The position numbers and the translations under genes are program-made. Positions 1 through 7,554 of a stretch of DNA of 64,000 bases are shown here, in pieces. Position 1 is the first letter of the stretch; every line of letters begins with the position of its first letter. The notes below the pieces were generated by a model that was not told where the DNA came from, did not search any database, and saw only the letters and a program-made list of their open reading frames with translations. Origin of the DNA: Streptomyces sp. CB02414 (GTDB lineage Bacteria; Actinomycetota; Actinomycetes; Streptomycetales; Streptomycetaceae); the NCBI RefSeq assembly GCF_001905385.1, contig NZ_LIPF01000001.1:610765-674764 (forward strand), in the 5' to 3' direction.

Positions 1-535
1 TGAGCAGCGCGGCGATCTTGGTGATCAGCGCCAGCGGCACCCGCTTCATCAGGGCCTTCCCGCCGACGATGCCGAGCCCGGCCACCGCCCACAGCGCGAG
101 CACCGCGCCGAGGCCGACGGAGAGCGGGTCGTCGTAGCGGGCCGCGAGGTTCGCGGTCATGATCTGCGTGAGGTCGCCGAACTCCGCGACCAGGATGAGC
201 ATGAAGCCCGCGCCGGAGACCTTCCAGAAGGACTGGTCCTCGGGCTTGCGGATCTCCTCGTCCTCGTCGTCCTTCTTCATCAGCAGCACGGCGGCACCGC
301 CGAGGAAGAGCACACCGGTGATCGCGTGCACGATCTGCTGCGGCAGCAGGGTCAGCACGCTGCCGGCCGCGACCGCGAGCACGACGTGCAGGAGGAAGGC
401 GGCGGCCACGCCGGCGAAGACGTACGAGGCGCGGTAGCGGGTGCCGAGGACGAGGCCGGCGAGCGCGGTCTTGTCGGGCAGTTCGGCGAGGAAGACGACG
501 CCGAAGACGACTGCCGTCACGGTCAGGCTGATCAA
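1..535 (-). CDS. GDT1/UPF0016 family membrane protein, putative Mn2+ exporter (partial)
   Basis: The gene reads leftward and is cut by the window edge after about 178 codons; the family is usually about 190 aa, so only a short C-terminus is missing. The protein is hydrophobic with six predicted membrane segments in two related halves. Each half carries the family's acidic signature: ELPDKT near residue 19 and EFGDLT near residue 120. A charged linker (KKDDEDEE) joins the halves. Bacterial members export manganese. The TTG start at 535-533 is chosen because AGAGGA lies 5 nt upstream and no ATG fits. The leader contains a yybP-ykoY riboswitch, which independently points to Mn2+ efflux. Family assignment is strong; the substrate is inferred. 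Confidence 0.85.
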   Translation of the reverse strand, partial: MISLTVTAVVFGVVFLAELPDKTALAGLVLGTRYRASYVFAGVAAAFLLHVVLAVAAGSVLTLLPQQIVHAITGVLFLGGAAVLLMKKDDEDEEIRKPEDQSFWKVSGAGFMLILVAEFGDLTQIMTANLAARYDDPLSVGLGAVLALWAVAGLGIVGGKALMKRVPLALITKIAALL

Positions 536-654
536 GGGATCCTCTATCGGTCGGGGCCGCCCCGCCGAGAGTGCTGGTCCTGACTGCTCCTGCGCTGCGG
601 ACACCTCGGCACGGCAGCACACGGATCGCCCCCGCCGTACGGCACGGGCGTGCA

Positions 655-769
655 CTGCTTGCCGAAGGTCTCGCTGGCCGGGCTCGCGCACGAGTCCTGC
701 CTCCGGGCGCCGGCTCAGGCGAGCTGAGCAGTGTGTCGACGGTCCGGCGAAGAGCTACTCCCCTTCTGC
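655..769 (-). promoter_or_regulatory. yybP-ykoY (Mn2+-sensing) riboswitch in the leader of the GDT1 gene
   Basis: Read on the minus strand, the leader contains the conserved 5' block GGGGAGTAGC (763-754), ACAC further in, and the conserved 3' block GCGAGACCTTCGGC (674-661). The helix P1 can form between GCAGAAGG (769-762) and the CCTTCGGC end with one mismatch. These blocks are the hallmarks of the yybP-ykoY family, which binds Mn2+ and switches on Mn exporters and related membrane proteins. The element lies 125 nt upstream of the TTG start. A -10-like TACTAT (782-777) sits just upstream; its -35 is poor. Confidence 0.82.
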
Positions 770-968
770 GCCGTCCATAGTACGCGACGCCCGCGGGCGG
801 GCCCGAGGGGCGAAAGTCCCGGGACGCTCCGTCACGACTCCTGTCGCACCCGTAGACGTGCCATGCACACGTCACTAGCTTCTTACCGGCCGCACACCTG
901 TGCGCCATGCGGCGCCTGAGCATTCCCCTGCTCGCGTCCCGACACCCCCACACTCCAAGGGAGTTCGC

Positions 969-1613
969 ATGCCGAAGTTCTACGCGCGTCGACGGCTCGG
1001 TTTCCTCGCCGCGTTCACCGGGCTCATAGCCTCGGCCGGGCTGCTCAACGGCCCGGCCGCCTCCGCCGCCCTCCCCTCCCCGGTCAGCGCCGCCACCGCC
1101 CGCACCTACCTCTCCTCCCTCACCGTGGAGAGCGAGAGCCGCACCGGCTACGACCGCGACCTCTTCCCGCACTGGATCAGCCAGTCCGGCAACTGCAACA
1201 CCCGCGAGACCGTCCTCAAGCGCGACGGCTCGGGCGTCACCACCGACACCTCCTGCTACCCCACGCGCGGCAGCTGGTACTCCCCCTACGGCGGCGCCAC
1301 CTGGTCCGCCGCCTCCGACGTCGACATCGACCACCTCGTCCCGCTCGCCGAGGCCTGGGACTCCGGCGCCGGCTCCTGGAGCACCTCCCGGCGCCAGTCC
1401 TTCGCCAACGACCTGACCCGCCCCCAGCTCCTCGCGGTCACCGACAACGTCAACCAGTCCAAGGGCGACCAGGACCCCGCCACCTGGATGCCCTCGCGCA
1501 GCGCCTACCGCTGCACCTACGTCCGCGCCTGGGTCCAGGTGAAGTACTACTACGACCTCTCGGTCGACTCCGCGGAGAAGTCGGCGCTGCGGGGCCACCT
1601 GGCGAACTGCTGA
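969..1613 (+). CDS. Secreted HNH-type nuclease (DUF1524/GmrSD-like)
   Basis: A 214-aa protein. A Sec signal peptide (residues about 1-35) has an RRR n-region, a hydrophobic core and an AASA-like cleavage site. The mature part carries DVDIDHLVPLAEAW around residues 116-129, the beta-beta-alpha metal motif of HNH nucleases, followed by a conserved TDNVNQSKGDQDP stretch that supplies the Asn and Lys of the fold. Four Cys in the mature part could form two disulfides, as in exported enzymes. It should cleave extracellular DNA with a divalent metal. ATG 969 follows AAGGGAG at 8 nt. Upstream in-frame codons are not preceded by a ribosome site. Confidence 0.85.
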   Translation: MPKFYARRRLGFLAAFTGLIASAGLLNGPAASAALPSPVSAATARTYLSSLTVESESRTGYDRDLFPHWISQSGNCNTRETVLKRDGSGVTTDTSCYPTRGSWYSPYGGATWSAASDVDIDHLVPLAEAWDSGAGSWSTSRRQSFANDLTRPQLLAVTDNVNQSKGDQDPATWMPSRSAYRCTYVRAWVQVKYYYDLSVDSAEKSALRGHLANC

Positions 1614-1710
1614 ACCGCCGTCCGCCGCGTGTCCGGCGCGTTCGGCGCGGAACCTCCCCGCCGGCCTCCGTCGTTCCGTACCGTACGGGGCGACGGAGGA
1701 GGGGATCACC

Positions 1711-3405
1711 ATGGCCGGACTGCGCCTGGGACCACTGCTGAGATACACCGACGGCTCGTGCGCGACCGTGTGGGTCGAGAGCGACCGGCCGTGCACCGCC
1801 GAGGTGCGCTGCGCCGACGGCGCCACGGGCACGAGCCGTACGTTCCAGATCGCGGGCCACCACTACGCGCTGGTCGCGGTGAGCGGCCTGACACCCGGCA
1901 CGGCGACCGAGTACGAGGTGCTCCTCGACGGCGCGCGCGTGTGGCCCCCGCCCGACTCCCGCTTCCCGCCCTCCGTCATCGCCACGTCCCCGGCGGACGC
2001 GGGCACGCGCATCGCCTTCGGCTCCTGCCGCTGGGCCGCGCCCCCGGCCGGCGGCCACGATCCGGTGGGCCCGGACGCGCTGGACACCCTCTCCGCCCGC
2101 ATCGCGGCCGACCCTCAGGCCGCGCGCCCCGACGTACTGCTCCTGCTCGGCGACCAGGTGTACGCCGACGAGATCTCCGACGCCACGCGCCGCTGGATCG
2201 CCGGCCGCCGCGGCCTCGCCGACCCTCCCGGCGACCAGGTCGCGGACTACGAGGAGTACACCCGCCTCTACTACGAGTCGTGGCTCGACCCCGAGGTGCG
2301 CTGGCTGCTGTCGACCGTGCCCAGCTGCATGATCTTCGACGACCACGACGTCATCGACGACTGGAACACCTCCGAGGCGTGGCTCGCCGACATGCGGGCC
2401 ACCGACTGGTGGCGCGAGCGGCTGCTGAGCGGGCTGATGTCCTACTGGGTGTATCAGCAACTCGGCAACCTCTCCCCCGCGGAGCTGGCCGCCGACCCCC
2501 TCTACGCGGCCGTCCGCGACGTCCCCGACGGCACCGACGTGCTGCGCACGTTCGCCGCGCGCGCGGACGCGGACCCGGCCTCCGTCCGCTGGAGCTACCG
2601 GCGCGACTTCGGCCGCGTACGGCTGCTGATGGTGGACTCCCGCGCGGCCCGCGTCCTGAAGGAGGACCGCCGCGCGATGCTCGACCCGGGCGAGGCCGCC
2701 TGGCTGCGCGAGCAGGTCCTCTACGGACGGGGCGGCGGTGCGCAGGTGGGCACCAGCACCGAGGGGGCGCGCGTCGGTGCCGATCAGGAGGGCCCGTACG
2801 ACCACCTCCTGATCGGCACCTCCCTGCCCTGGCTGCTGCCCCACCTGGTGCACGACGTGGAGGCGTGGAACGCCGCGATGTGCGCCGGTGAACGGGGCGC
2901 ACGCTGGGCACGGCTCGGGGAGCGGATCCGGCGGGGCGCCGACCTGGAGCACTGGTCGGCCTTCCCGTCCTCCTTCGACGCCCTCGCGGACCTGATCGCC
3001 GAGGCCGGTACGGGGCCCGGGGCGCCCGCGACGGTGAGCGTGCTGTCGGGCGACGTCCACCACGCCTACGTGGCGGAACCGTCCTGGCCGGGGCGCGCAC
3101 CCGACGCGCACGTCGCGCAGCTGACCTGCTCCCCCGTCCACAACTCCGTCCCGCTCTCCATCCGGCTCGGCTTCCGTTTCGGCTGGAGCGCCTTGGCGCG
3201 TGCCCTCGGGCGGCGCGTCGCCCGGCACGGACGCTGCGCGGAGCCGGCGGTCGGCTGGCGCAGAACCGGCGGCCCGTGGTTCGGCAACCAGATCATGACG
3301 CTGACGCTGCGGGGCCGGACGGCCCGGCTGCGGCTCGAACAGGCCCGGGCGGAACGCGACGGGACGACCGCCCTGCGGATGATCACGGACCGGGATCTGG
3401 CGTAG
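1711..3405 (+). CDS. PhoD-like alkaline phosphatase family metallophosphatase
   Basis: A 564-aa protein. An N-terminal beta domain (residues about 1-90) precedes a calcineurin-like PhoD domain. Metal-binding signatures are visible in order: FGSCRW, LLLLGDQVYADE around 140-151, MIFDDHDVIDDW around 207-218, and LSGDVHHAYVAE near 447-458. Unlike classical PhoD it has no Tat or Sec signal peptide, so it is probably cytoplasmic and its substrate is unclear. The start ATG is preceded by GGAGGAGG about 7 nt upstream. It stands alone between the nuclease and doxX. I see no PHO box repeats in the 97-bp upstream gap. Confidence 0.87.
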   Translation: MAGLRLGPLLRYTDGSCATVWVESDRPCTAEVRCADGATGTSRTFQIAGHHYALVAVSGLTPGTATEYEVLLDGARVWPPPDSRFPPSVIATSPADAGTRIAFGSCRWAAPPAGGHDPVGPDALDTLSARIAADPQAARPDVLLLLGDQVYADEISDATRRWIAGRRGLADPPGDQVADYEEYTRLYYESWLDPEVRWLLSTVPSCMIFDDHDVIDDWNTSEAWLADMRATDWWRERLLSGLMSYWVYQQLGNLSPAELAADPLYAAVRDVPDGTDVLRTFAARADADPASVRWSYRRDFGRVRLLMVDSRAARVLKEDRRAMLDPGEAAWLREQVLYGRGGGAQVGTSTEGARVGADQEGPYDHLLIGTSLPWLLPHLVHDVEAWNAAMCAGERGARWARLGERIRRGADLEHWSAFPSSFDALADLIAEAGTGPGAPATVSVLSGDVHHAYVAEPSWPGRAPDAHVAQLTCSPVHNSVPLSIRLGFRFGWSALARALGRRVARHGRCAEPAVGWRRTGGPWFGNQIMTLTLRGRTARLRLEQARAERDGTTALRMITDRDLA

Positions 3406-3464
3406 GCCGCCCGGGGCGGGGGCCGGGTATGGATTCAGTCATGCCGACAGGCCTCGGCCTGGCT

Positions 3465-3480
3465 GTGGGAGCGCTCCCAC
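3465..3480. promoter_or_regulatory. Perfect 16-bp palindrome matching the CebR operator
   Basis: GTGGGAGCGCTCCCAC is a perfect palindrome. Its inner 14 bases, TGGGAGCGCTCCCA, equal the operator of CebR, the LacI-family repressor of cellobiose use in streptomycetes. It lies 60 bp past the phosphatase stop and 162 bp before doxX. No ceb transporter or cellulase gene is in the window, so it would be an isolated site. The sequence match is seen; binding is inferred. Confidence 0.6.
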
Positions 3481-3548
3481 CTGCGGAGCGCGGCCGGACG
3501 GGACGGTGACCGCCCGCCACGTTATGGCCAAATGTTGAACTTGCAAGT

Positions 3549-3567
3549 ACTCATTAGGCTCACCTAA
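3549..3567. promoter_or_regulatory. Iron-box-like site (DmdR/IdeR type) upstream of doxX
   Basis: TTAGGCTCACCTAA (3554-3567) is a perfect TTAGG-N4-CCTAA dyad. It matches the last 14 of the 19 bases of the DmdR iron box known from S. coelicolor; the first five bases do not match. It lies 75 bp upstream of the DoxX gene, beside TTGAAC and TTGCAA hexamers that could be -35 elements. Iron-dependent repression of doxX is the natural reading but is inferred. Confidence 0.5.
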
Positions 3568-3641
3568 CGTGGGCAGCCCACTCGGTTCCGTCCCCACCGG
3601 CCCCTGTCCCGGGCCGGCCCGACCGAAGGAGCACCCCCCAC

Positions 3642-4097
3642 ATGTCCGGACGCCTCAACAGCGCCCAGCCCTATGCCCTCGGCCTGTTCCGCATGGTCGT
3701 CGGCCTGCTTTTCGCCTGCCACGGCGCCGCCTCCCTCTTCGGGGTCCTCGGCGGCGCGTCGGGCACCGGCGGCACGGTCGAGGCGGGCACCTGGCCCGGC
3801 TGGTACGCCGCCGCGATCCAGCTGGTCGGCGGCGGCCTCGTCCTGCTGGGACTCGGCACCCGCGCCGCCGCGCTCGTCTCCTCGGGCTCCATGGCCTACG
3901 CGTACTTCAAGGTGCACCAGCCGGGCGCCCTGTGGCCGATGGAGAACGGCGGCGAGGCCTCGGCCATGTTCTGCTGGGCCTTCCTGCTGCTGGTCTTCAC
4001 CGGCTCCGGCGCCTTCGGCCTCGACCGGTTCTTCGCCCGGCGCGCGTCCGAGCCGGAGCAGGCGGCCACGGAGCGGCAGACCCCGGTCGCGGCCTGA
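3642..4097 (+). CDS. DoxX family membrane protein
   Basis: A 151-aa protein with four predicted membrane helices, beginning with the family's 'ALGLFRMVVGLLFACHG' type first helix (residues about 9-25) and a typical 'AAIQLVGGGLVLLGLGTRAAA' second helix. The C-terminal 25 residues are polar. DoxX proteins are small inner-membrane proteins. In mycobacteria one takes part in an oxidant-defence complex, but most have no defined role. ATG 3642 follows GAAGGAG. The 236-bp upstream region holds a CebR-type palindrome and an iron-box-like site, suggesting control by carbon source or iron. Confidence 0.85.
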   Translation: MSGRLNSAQPYALGLFRMVVGLLFACHGAASLFGVLGGASGTGGTVEAGTWPGWYAAAIQLVGGGLVLLGLGTRAAALVSSGSMAYAYFKVHQPGALWPMENGGEASAMFCWAFLLLVFTGSGAFGLDRFFARRASEPEQAATERQTPVAA

Positions 4098-4291
4098 CCC
4101 GCCTCCGCGTCCCCGGAGGGTCCGGGGACGTGACGACCTCCGCCCGGTGAACGTTCCGTGCCGAACACCCAAGCCCCCTGTGAACCGCCTGTCACACCCC
4201 GGGCGTACGCTGTATGGCTGTCATCGGCCGCTCCTGCCGTCCCCGCGTCCTGCGGCATGGCCCGGCCCACGGGGGAGTAACGGGAGTTGTG

Positions 4292-4930
4292 GTGGTCGAG
4301 AGTCTCGGAAGCGTCGGTTCGCTGGTCAGCAGCCCATGGATCTATGTGCTGGTGGCCACTTCCGTACTCCTCGACATCTTCCTGCCGGTGCTGCCGAGCG
4401 GCGTCCTGGTGATCGCGGCGGCCACGGCGGCGGCAGCGGGCTCGGGCGCGGCGGCCGCCGGGCGGGTCCCACAGGACGTGCCCGACATCCTGGTCCTGAT
4501 CCTTTGCGCGGCGACCGCCTCCGTCCTCGGCGACCTGGCGGTCTACCGCCTCGCCTGGCGCGGCGGGCCGCGCCTGGACCGGGCGATCGCCCGCTCCCGC
4601 CGGCTGACGACCGCGCAGGAACGTCTCGGCGGGGCGCTCGCCCGAGGGGGCGGTGCCCTCGTCGTACTGGCCCGTTTCGCCCCTGCCGGCCGCTCGGTCG
4701 TCTCCCTCGTCGCCGGCACCGCGCACCGCCGGATCCGCGAGTTCCTGCCCTGGTCCGCCCTCGCCGGACTCGCCTGGGCCCTGTACAGCGTGGCCCTCGG
4801 CTACTTCGGCAGCCAGTGGCTGGGCGCGACCTGGCTGGCGACGGGGGTGTCTCTGGCGGCGCTCTTCGGCGCGGGCGCGGGGGCGGCCTACCTGATGCGC
4901 CGCCAGCCCGGGGCGCATCGGGCGTCGTAA
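4292..4930 (+). CDS. DedA/VTT family membrane protein
   Basis: About 212 aa with four to six hydrophobic segments. The DedA signature is present: a membrane-embedded proline pair in the first hairpin (DIFLPVLPSGVLV) and FAPAGRSVVSLVAGTAHRRIREF around residues 124-146, the conserved Arg-containing re-entrant segment. DedA proteins act in membrane homeostasis and as phospholipid scramblases or flippases. GTG 4292 is preferred because GGGAG ends 5 nt before it; GTG 4289 is possible. An upstream in-frame ATG (4214) lacks a ribosome site and would add a non-conserved tail. A second DedA gene lies at 11296. Confidence 0.8.
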   Translation: MVESLGSVGSLVSSPWIYVLVATSVLLDIFLPVLPSGVLVIAAATAAAAGSGAAAAGRVPQDVPDILVLILCAATASVLGDLAVYRLAWRGGPRLDRAIARSRRLTTAQERLGGALARGGGALVVLARFAPAGRSVVSLVAGTAHRRIREFLPWSALAGLAWALYSVALGYFGSQWLGATWLATGVSLAALFGAGAGAAYLMRRQPGAHRAS

Positions 4931-5020
4931 CGGACGGAGGGCCCGGGGTCGCGACGACCCACGGGGCACACGTCCGGGTCACGGGTAAGGAGTCACGGGT
5001 AAGGAGTCACGGGGCGTGGG

Positions 5021-5254
5021 TCACGAGGCCCGCCGGGCACCGGCGCCTCCTCGTACCTCCAGGTCGGCGAGCAGCTCGGCCGTGGCGCCCGCGACGGCCT
5101 CCACGGCCCGTTCGAAAACCTCGCGGTTGTGCGCGGCCGGCGCGCGGAAACCGGAGACCTTGCGGACGTACTGCAGGGCGGCGGCCCTGATCTCGTCCTC
5201 GGTGGCCTCCTCGGGAAGCGCGGGCGGACGCAGTGTCTTGATGCTGCGGCACAT
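5021..5254 (-). CDS. DUF2277 family small protein
   Basis: A 77-aa protein opening with MCRSIKTLRPP, the diagnostic start of the DUF2277 family. It continues with an acidic EEATEDEIRAAALQYVRKVSG segment resembling the SMR/DUF2277 helix pattern also seen at the C-termini of some regulators, and ends in a short Ala/Gly-rich tail. Its function is unknown. It starts 4 nt after the stop of the upstream GNAT gene, so the two are almost certainly cotranscribed. CTCTTC repeats on the plus strand correspond to a GAAGAGAGGAGACTGAGG ribosome-binding stretch just ahead of the ATG. Confidence 0.85.
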   Translation of the reverse strand: MCRSIKTLRPPALPEEATEDEIRAAALQYVRKVSGFRAPAAHNREVFERAVEAVAGATAELLADLEVRGGAGARRAS

Positions 5255-5258
5255 GGCC

Positions 5259-5792
5259 TCAGTCTCCTCTCTTCAGGTCCACTCGCCAGTCGTTCGACGT
5301 GATCCAGTGGCCCTTCGGGTATTCGAAGCCGGCCTGGCCGAGCAGGGTGAAGCCGGCCCGTCGGCAGACCGCGTTGGAGGCGGCGTGGTCGATGCTCGGG
5401 AACGCGTGGAGATACCGGTGCGGACCGGCGTCGCGGGCGGCCTCCGCCACGGCACGGGCGGCCCGCGCGGCCAGCCCCCGCCCCTGGAACTCCGGCAGTA
5501 CCGCCCACCCGGTCTCCCAGACCTCCGCGCCCCGCCAGGTCCGCTGCCAGTACCCGATCGAGCCGACGGTCTCGCCGCCGTCCGCCAGCGTGACCCGGTA
5601 CATCCGCCCCGGCGCCGACCCCACGTAGCGCCGGTGCCGTACCGCGAGCTGCTCCTCGGTCTCCGGGCCGCCCAGGTGCACGGTCATCTCGGGGGCGTTG
5701 GTCCTGCGCAGCAGCCACAGATCCCCCTCCGCCCAGGGCACCAGGCACACCCGGTCCCCTGCACCACCGGCCCGCTCTTCCTCGCCGTCCAT
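5259..5792 (-). CDS. GNAT family N-acetyltransferase
   Basis: About 177 aa. The GNAT fold is shown by GYWQRTWRGAEVWETGWAVL (beta 4) and LPEFQGRGLAARAARAV, the Q/R-x-x-G-x-G/A acetyl-CoA loop, then the 'HAASNAVCRRAGF' helix typical of RimJ-like enzymes. The substrate is unknown. ATG 5792 is chosen over GTG 5801 because TACCGT (5805-5800) reads as a -10 box with 7 nt before the ATG, implying a leaderless message. It forms a tight operon with the DUF2277 gene downstream. Confidence 0.8.
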   Translation of the reverse strand: MDGEEERAGGAGDRVCLVPWAEGDLWLLRRTNAPEMTVHLGGPETEEQLAVRHRRYVGSAPGRMYRVTLADGGETVGSIGYWQRTWRGAEVWETGWAVLPEFQGRGLAARAARAVAEAARDAGPHRYLHAFPSIDHAASNAVCRRAGFTLLGQAGFEYPKGHWITSNDWRVDLKRGD

Positions 5793-5908
5793 GTTCTTCA
5801 CGGTAGGGCAGGGGTCTGACAGTCGACCCCGGCGGCGGGGGCCACCCTTTCGCGTGAACCAGTGAAGGGAACGCGCGCCTCAAAATCGAACAGGCGTATT
5901 ATTGGATC

Positions 5909-6265
5909 GTGGCTACGACCTATGACTTCCCCAGTGACCTCCTCGCCGGCCAGGAGGAACTGCATCAGGTCCGGGCCGAGCTGTCGGCCCTGCTCAAGAG
6001 ACTTCCCTGGTCCGTCGAACCACTCGACGGGTTCAGCGACGACAACGGCTGGCGCAAGGTCGAACGCCCGGCCTCGCCCGGCTGGTCCGCGGACGAACAG
6101 GCCGAGGTGGAGAAACTCCGACAGCGCGAGCGCGAACTCGCCGTGTTCGTCAGCACCCATCGCTACTGGTCGCAGATCACCGGCCCCGACCAGGTGACCG
6201 CCCGCTCGGAACTGAAACGCGCACACGCCGCCCCGGCCCCCGAGACCCCGCCCGAGGACGCCTGA
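5909..6265 (+). CDS. Conserved hypothetical protein, helical, 118 aa
   Basis: The family is not one I can name. The protein is hydrophilic and mostly helical. An N-terminal segment 'FPSDLLAGQEELHQVRAELSALL' leads to a conserved-looking SVEPLDGF, a Trp-rich middle and a charged helix (EQAEVEKLRQRERELAVF), and the tail is Ala/Pro-rich. There is no signal peptide, membrane segment or Cys. GTG 5909 lies 6 nt downstream of TATTAT (5897-5902), a good -10, so the message is likely leaderless. Codon bias is that of a real Streptomyces gene. It is a single-gene unit divergent from the GNAT gene. Confidence 0.75.
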   Translation: MATTYDFPSDLLAGQEELHQVRAELSALLKRLPWSVEPLDGFSDDNGWRKVERPASPGWSADEQAEVEKLRQRERELAVFVSTHRYWSQITGPDQVTARSELKRAHAAPAPETPPEDA

Positions 6266-6333
6266 CGCGAAGACGCCCGAGCGGACCCCGCACCGGCAGG
6301 CATCGTGCGGAGCACGCCCAGCGGGCGCACGCG

Positions 6334-6363
6334 AAAGGCCCCCGGAGCATTCTCCGAGGGCCT
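6334..6363 (-). terminator. Rho-independent terminator of the tRNA-Val gene
   Basis: On the minus strand AGGCCCTCGGAG and CTCCGGGGGCCT form a 12-bp stem (one G-U) with a short loop, followed by TTT. It lies 27 bp past the tRNA 3' end. Confidence 0.7.
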
Positions 6364-6389
6364 CGCACCGACGACAGCGGCGCCGGTCC

Positions 6390-6464
<75 letters not shown>

Positions 6465-6477
6465 AGGACGAGTGGAC

Positions 6478-6508
6478 AGCCTACATGGCACGGGGCACTG
6501 CTCGGCAA
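6478..6508 (-). promoter_or_regulatory. Candidate promoter of tRNA-Val
   Basis: TTGCCG (6508-6503) and TAGGCT (6483-6478) are separated by 19 bp and sit 13 bp upstream of the mature tRNA 5' end. The hexamers fit the housekeeping sigma factor; the spacing is slightly long. Confidence 0.35.
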
Positions 6509-6688
6509 TCGCGTTGACGCCGGCCTCCCGTCCCTCCCTGCCGGGGGTTAACCCCACCCCCGATCCGGGAGTGGCCCGGATCCCGGCGGGGCCCGCCGCT
6601 CCATACGCTCGAAGAGCCTCGCCGCGCCGGGCCCCGCTCCGCGGACCCACCCGGCGGCACCTCGTCGTCCGTCCTTGGGGGAACCGTC

Positions 6689-7483
6689 ATGTCCCGCCGT
6701 ATCCTTCCGACCCGCACGTCGGCCCGCGCATCGGTCCGCGCGCTCGCCGCCGCCGGTACCGTCGCCGTTCTCGTCGCGGGCCTCGGTGCCTGTACCTCCG
6801 CGGAGGACGACAAGGACCCCGACCACCGGACCTTCGCCTTCCGGGGCGACACCCTCACCATCGACGCCGACGACTCCGGTCTGGAGGTCGTCGCCGCCGA
6901 CGGCAACGCCGCCGGCAAGGTCGAGGTGACGCGGTGGTTCCAGGGCTCGGTCGTCCTCGGCTCCGACCCCGAGGTCACCTGGAGCATGGAAGGCGACCGG
7001 CTCAAGCTCCGCACGCACTGCTCGGGCGTGGTCGCCGACTGTGCCAGCAAACACCGCGTGGAGGTGCCGCGAGGTGTCGCCGTCAAGGTGGAGTCCGACG
7101 ACGGCAGCGTGCGGGCACAGGGCTTCCGGGACGCGCTGGAGATCCGTACGGCGGACGGGTCCGTCCGCGTCAGCGACACCACCGGGCCGCTGGAACTGCA
7201 CAGCGACGACGGATCCCTGCGCGCGGACGTCTCCTCGCGCCGCGTCGAGGCGTCCACCAAGGACGGCTCGGTCCGCCTCGAGCTGCGCGCCGTGCCGGAG
7301 CTGGTGGAGACCCGCAGCGACGACGGCTCCGTGAGCGTCTCCCTGCCCCGCGACACGTACAAGGTGTCCGCCGAGAGCGACGACGGTTCGGTCGACGTGT
7401 CCGTGCCCCGGGACGACACCAGCGCCCACGTGGTGAACGCGCGGACCCAGGACGGCAAAGTCACGGTCCGAACCGCGAACTGA
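6689..7483 (+). CDS. DUF4097-type beta-helix lipoprotein
   Basis: A 264-aa lipoprotein. The Arg-rich signal peptide ends in the lipobox LGAC, with Cys35 as the lipid-modified residue. The mature part is a DUF4097-like adhesin/beta-solenoid. A motif of the form (S/T)xDGS(V/L)xx recurs at least seven times at about 20-residue steps from residue 133 on (SDDGSVRAQ, TADGSVRVS, SDDGSLRAD, TKDGSVRLE, SDDGSVSVS, SDDGSVDVS, TQDGKVTVR), which fits one turn of a right-handed beta-helix per repeat. It should sit on the outer face of the membrane. Its role is unknown. GGGGGAAC precedes ATG 6689. Confidence 0.8.
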   Translation: MSRRILPTRTSARASVRALAAAGTVAVLVAGLGACTSAEDDKDPDHRTFAFRGDTLTIDADDSGLEVVAADGNAAGKVEVTRWFQGSVVLGSDPEVTWSMEGDRLKLRTHCSGVVADCASKHRVEVPRGVAVKVESDDGSVRAQGFRDALEIRTADGSVRVSDTTGPLELHSDDGSLRADVSSRRVEASTKDGSVRLELRAVPELVETRSDDGSVSVSLPRDTYKVSAESDDGSVDVSVPRDDTSAHVVNARTQDGKVTVRTAN

Positions 7484-7554
7484 CCGGCCCGTGTGTTCGT
7501 CCCTAACGGGTGGGAGAATGAACCCGGGCAGGACGGACGACACGGGAGAGGGAT

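Noticed and set aside
969..1613. Reading the HNH nuclease as part of a restriction or phage-defence system
   Set aside because: It has a secretion signal and no methylase, GmrS-like or helicase partner; an extracellular nutrient or developmental nuclease fits better.
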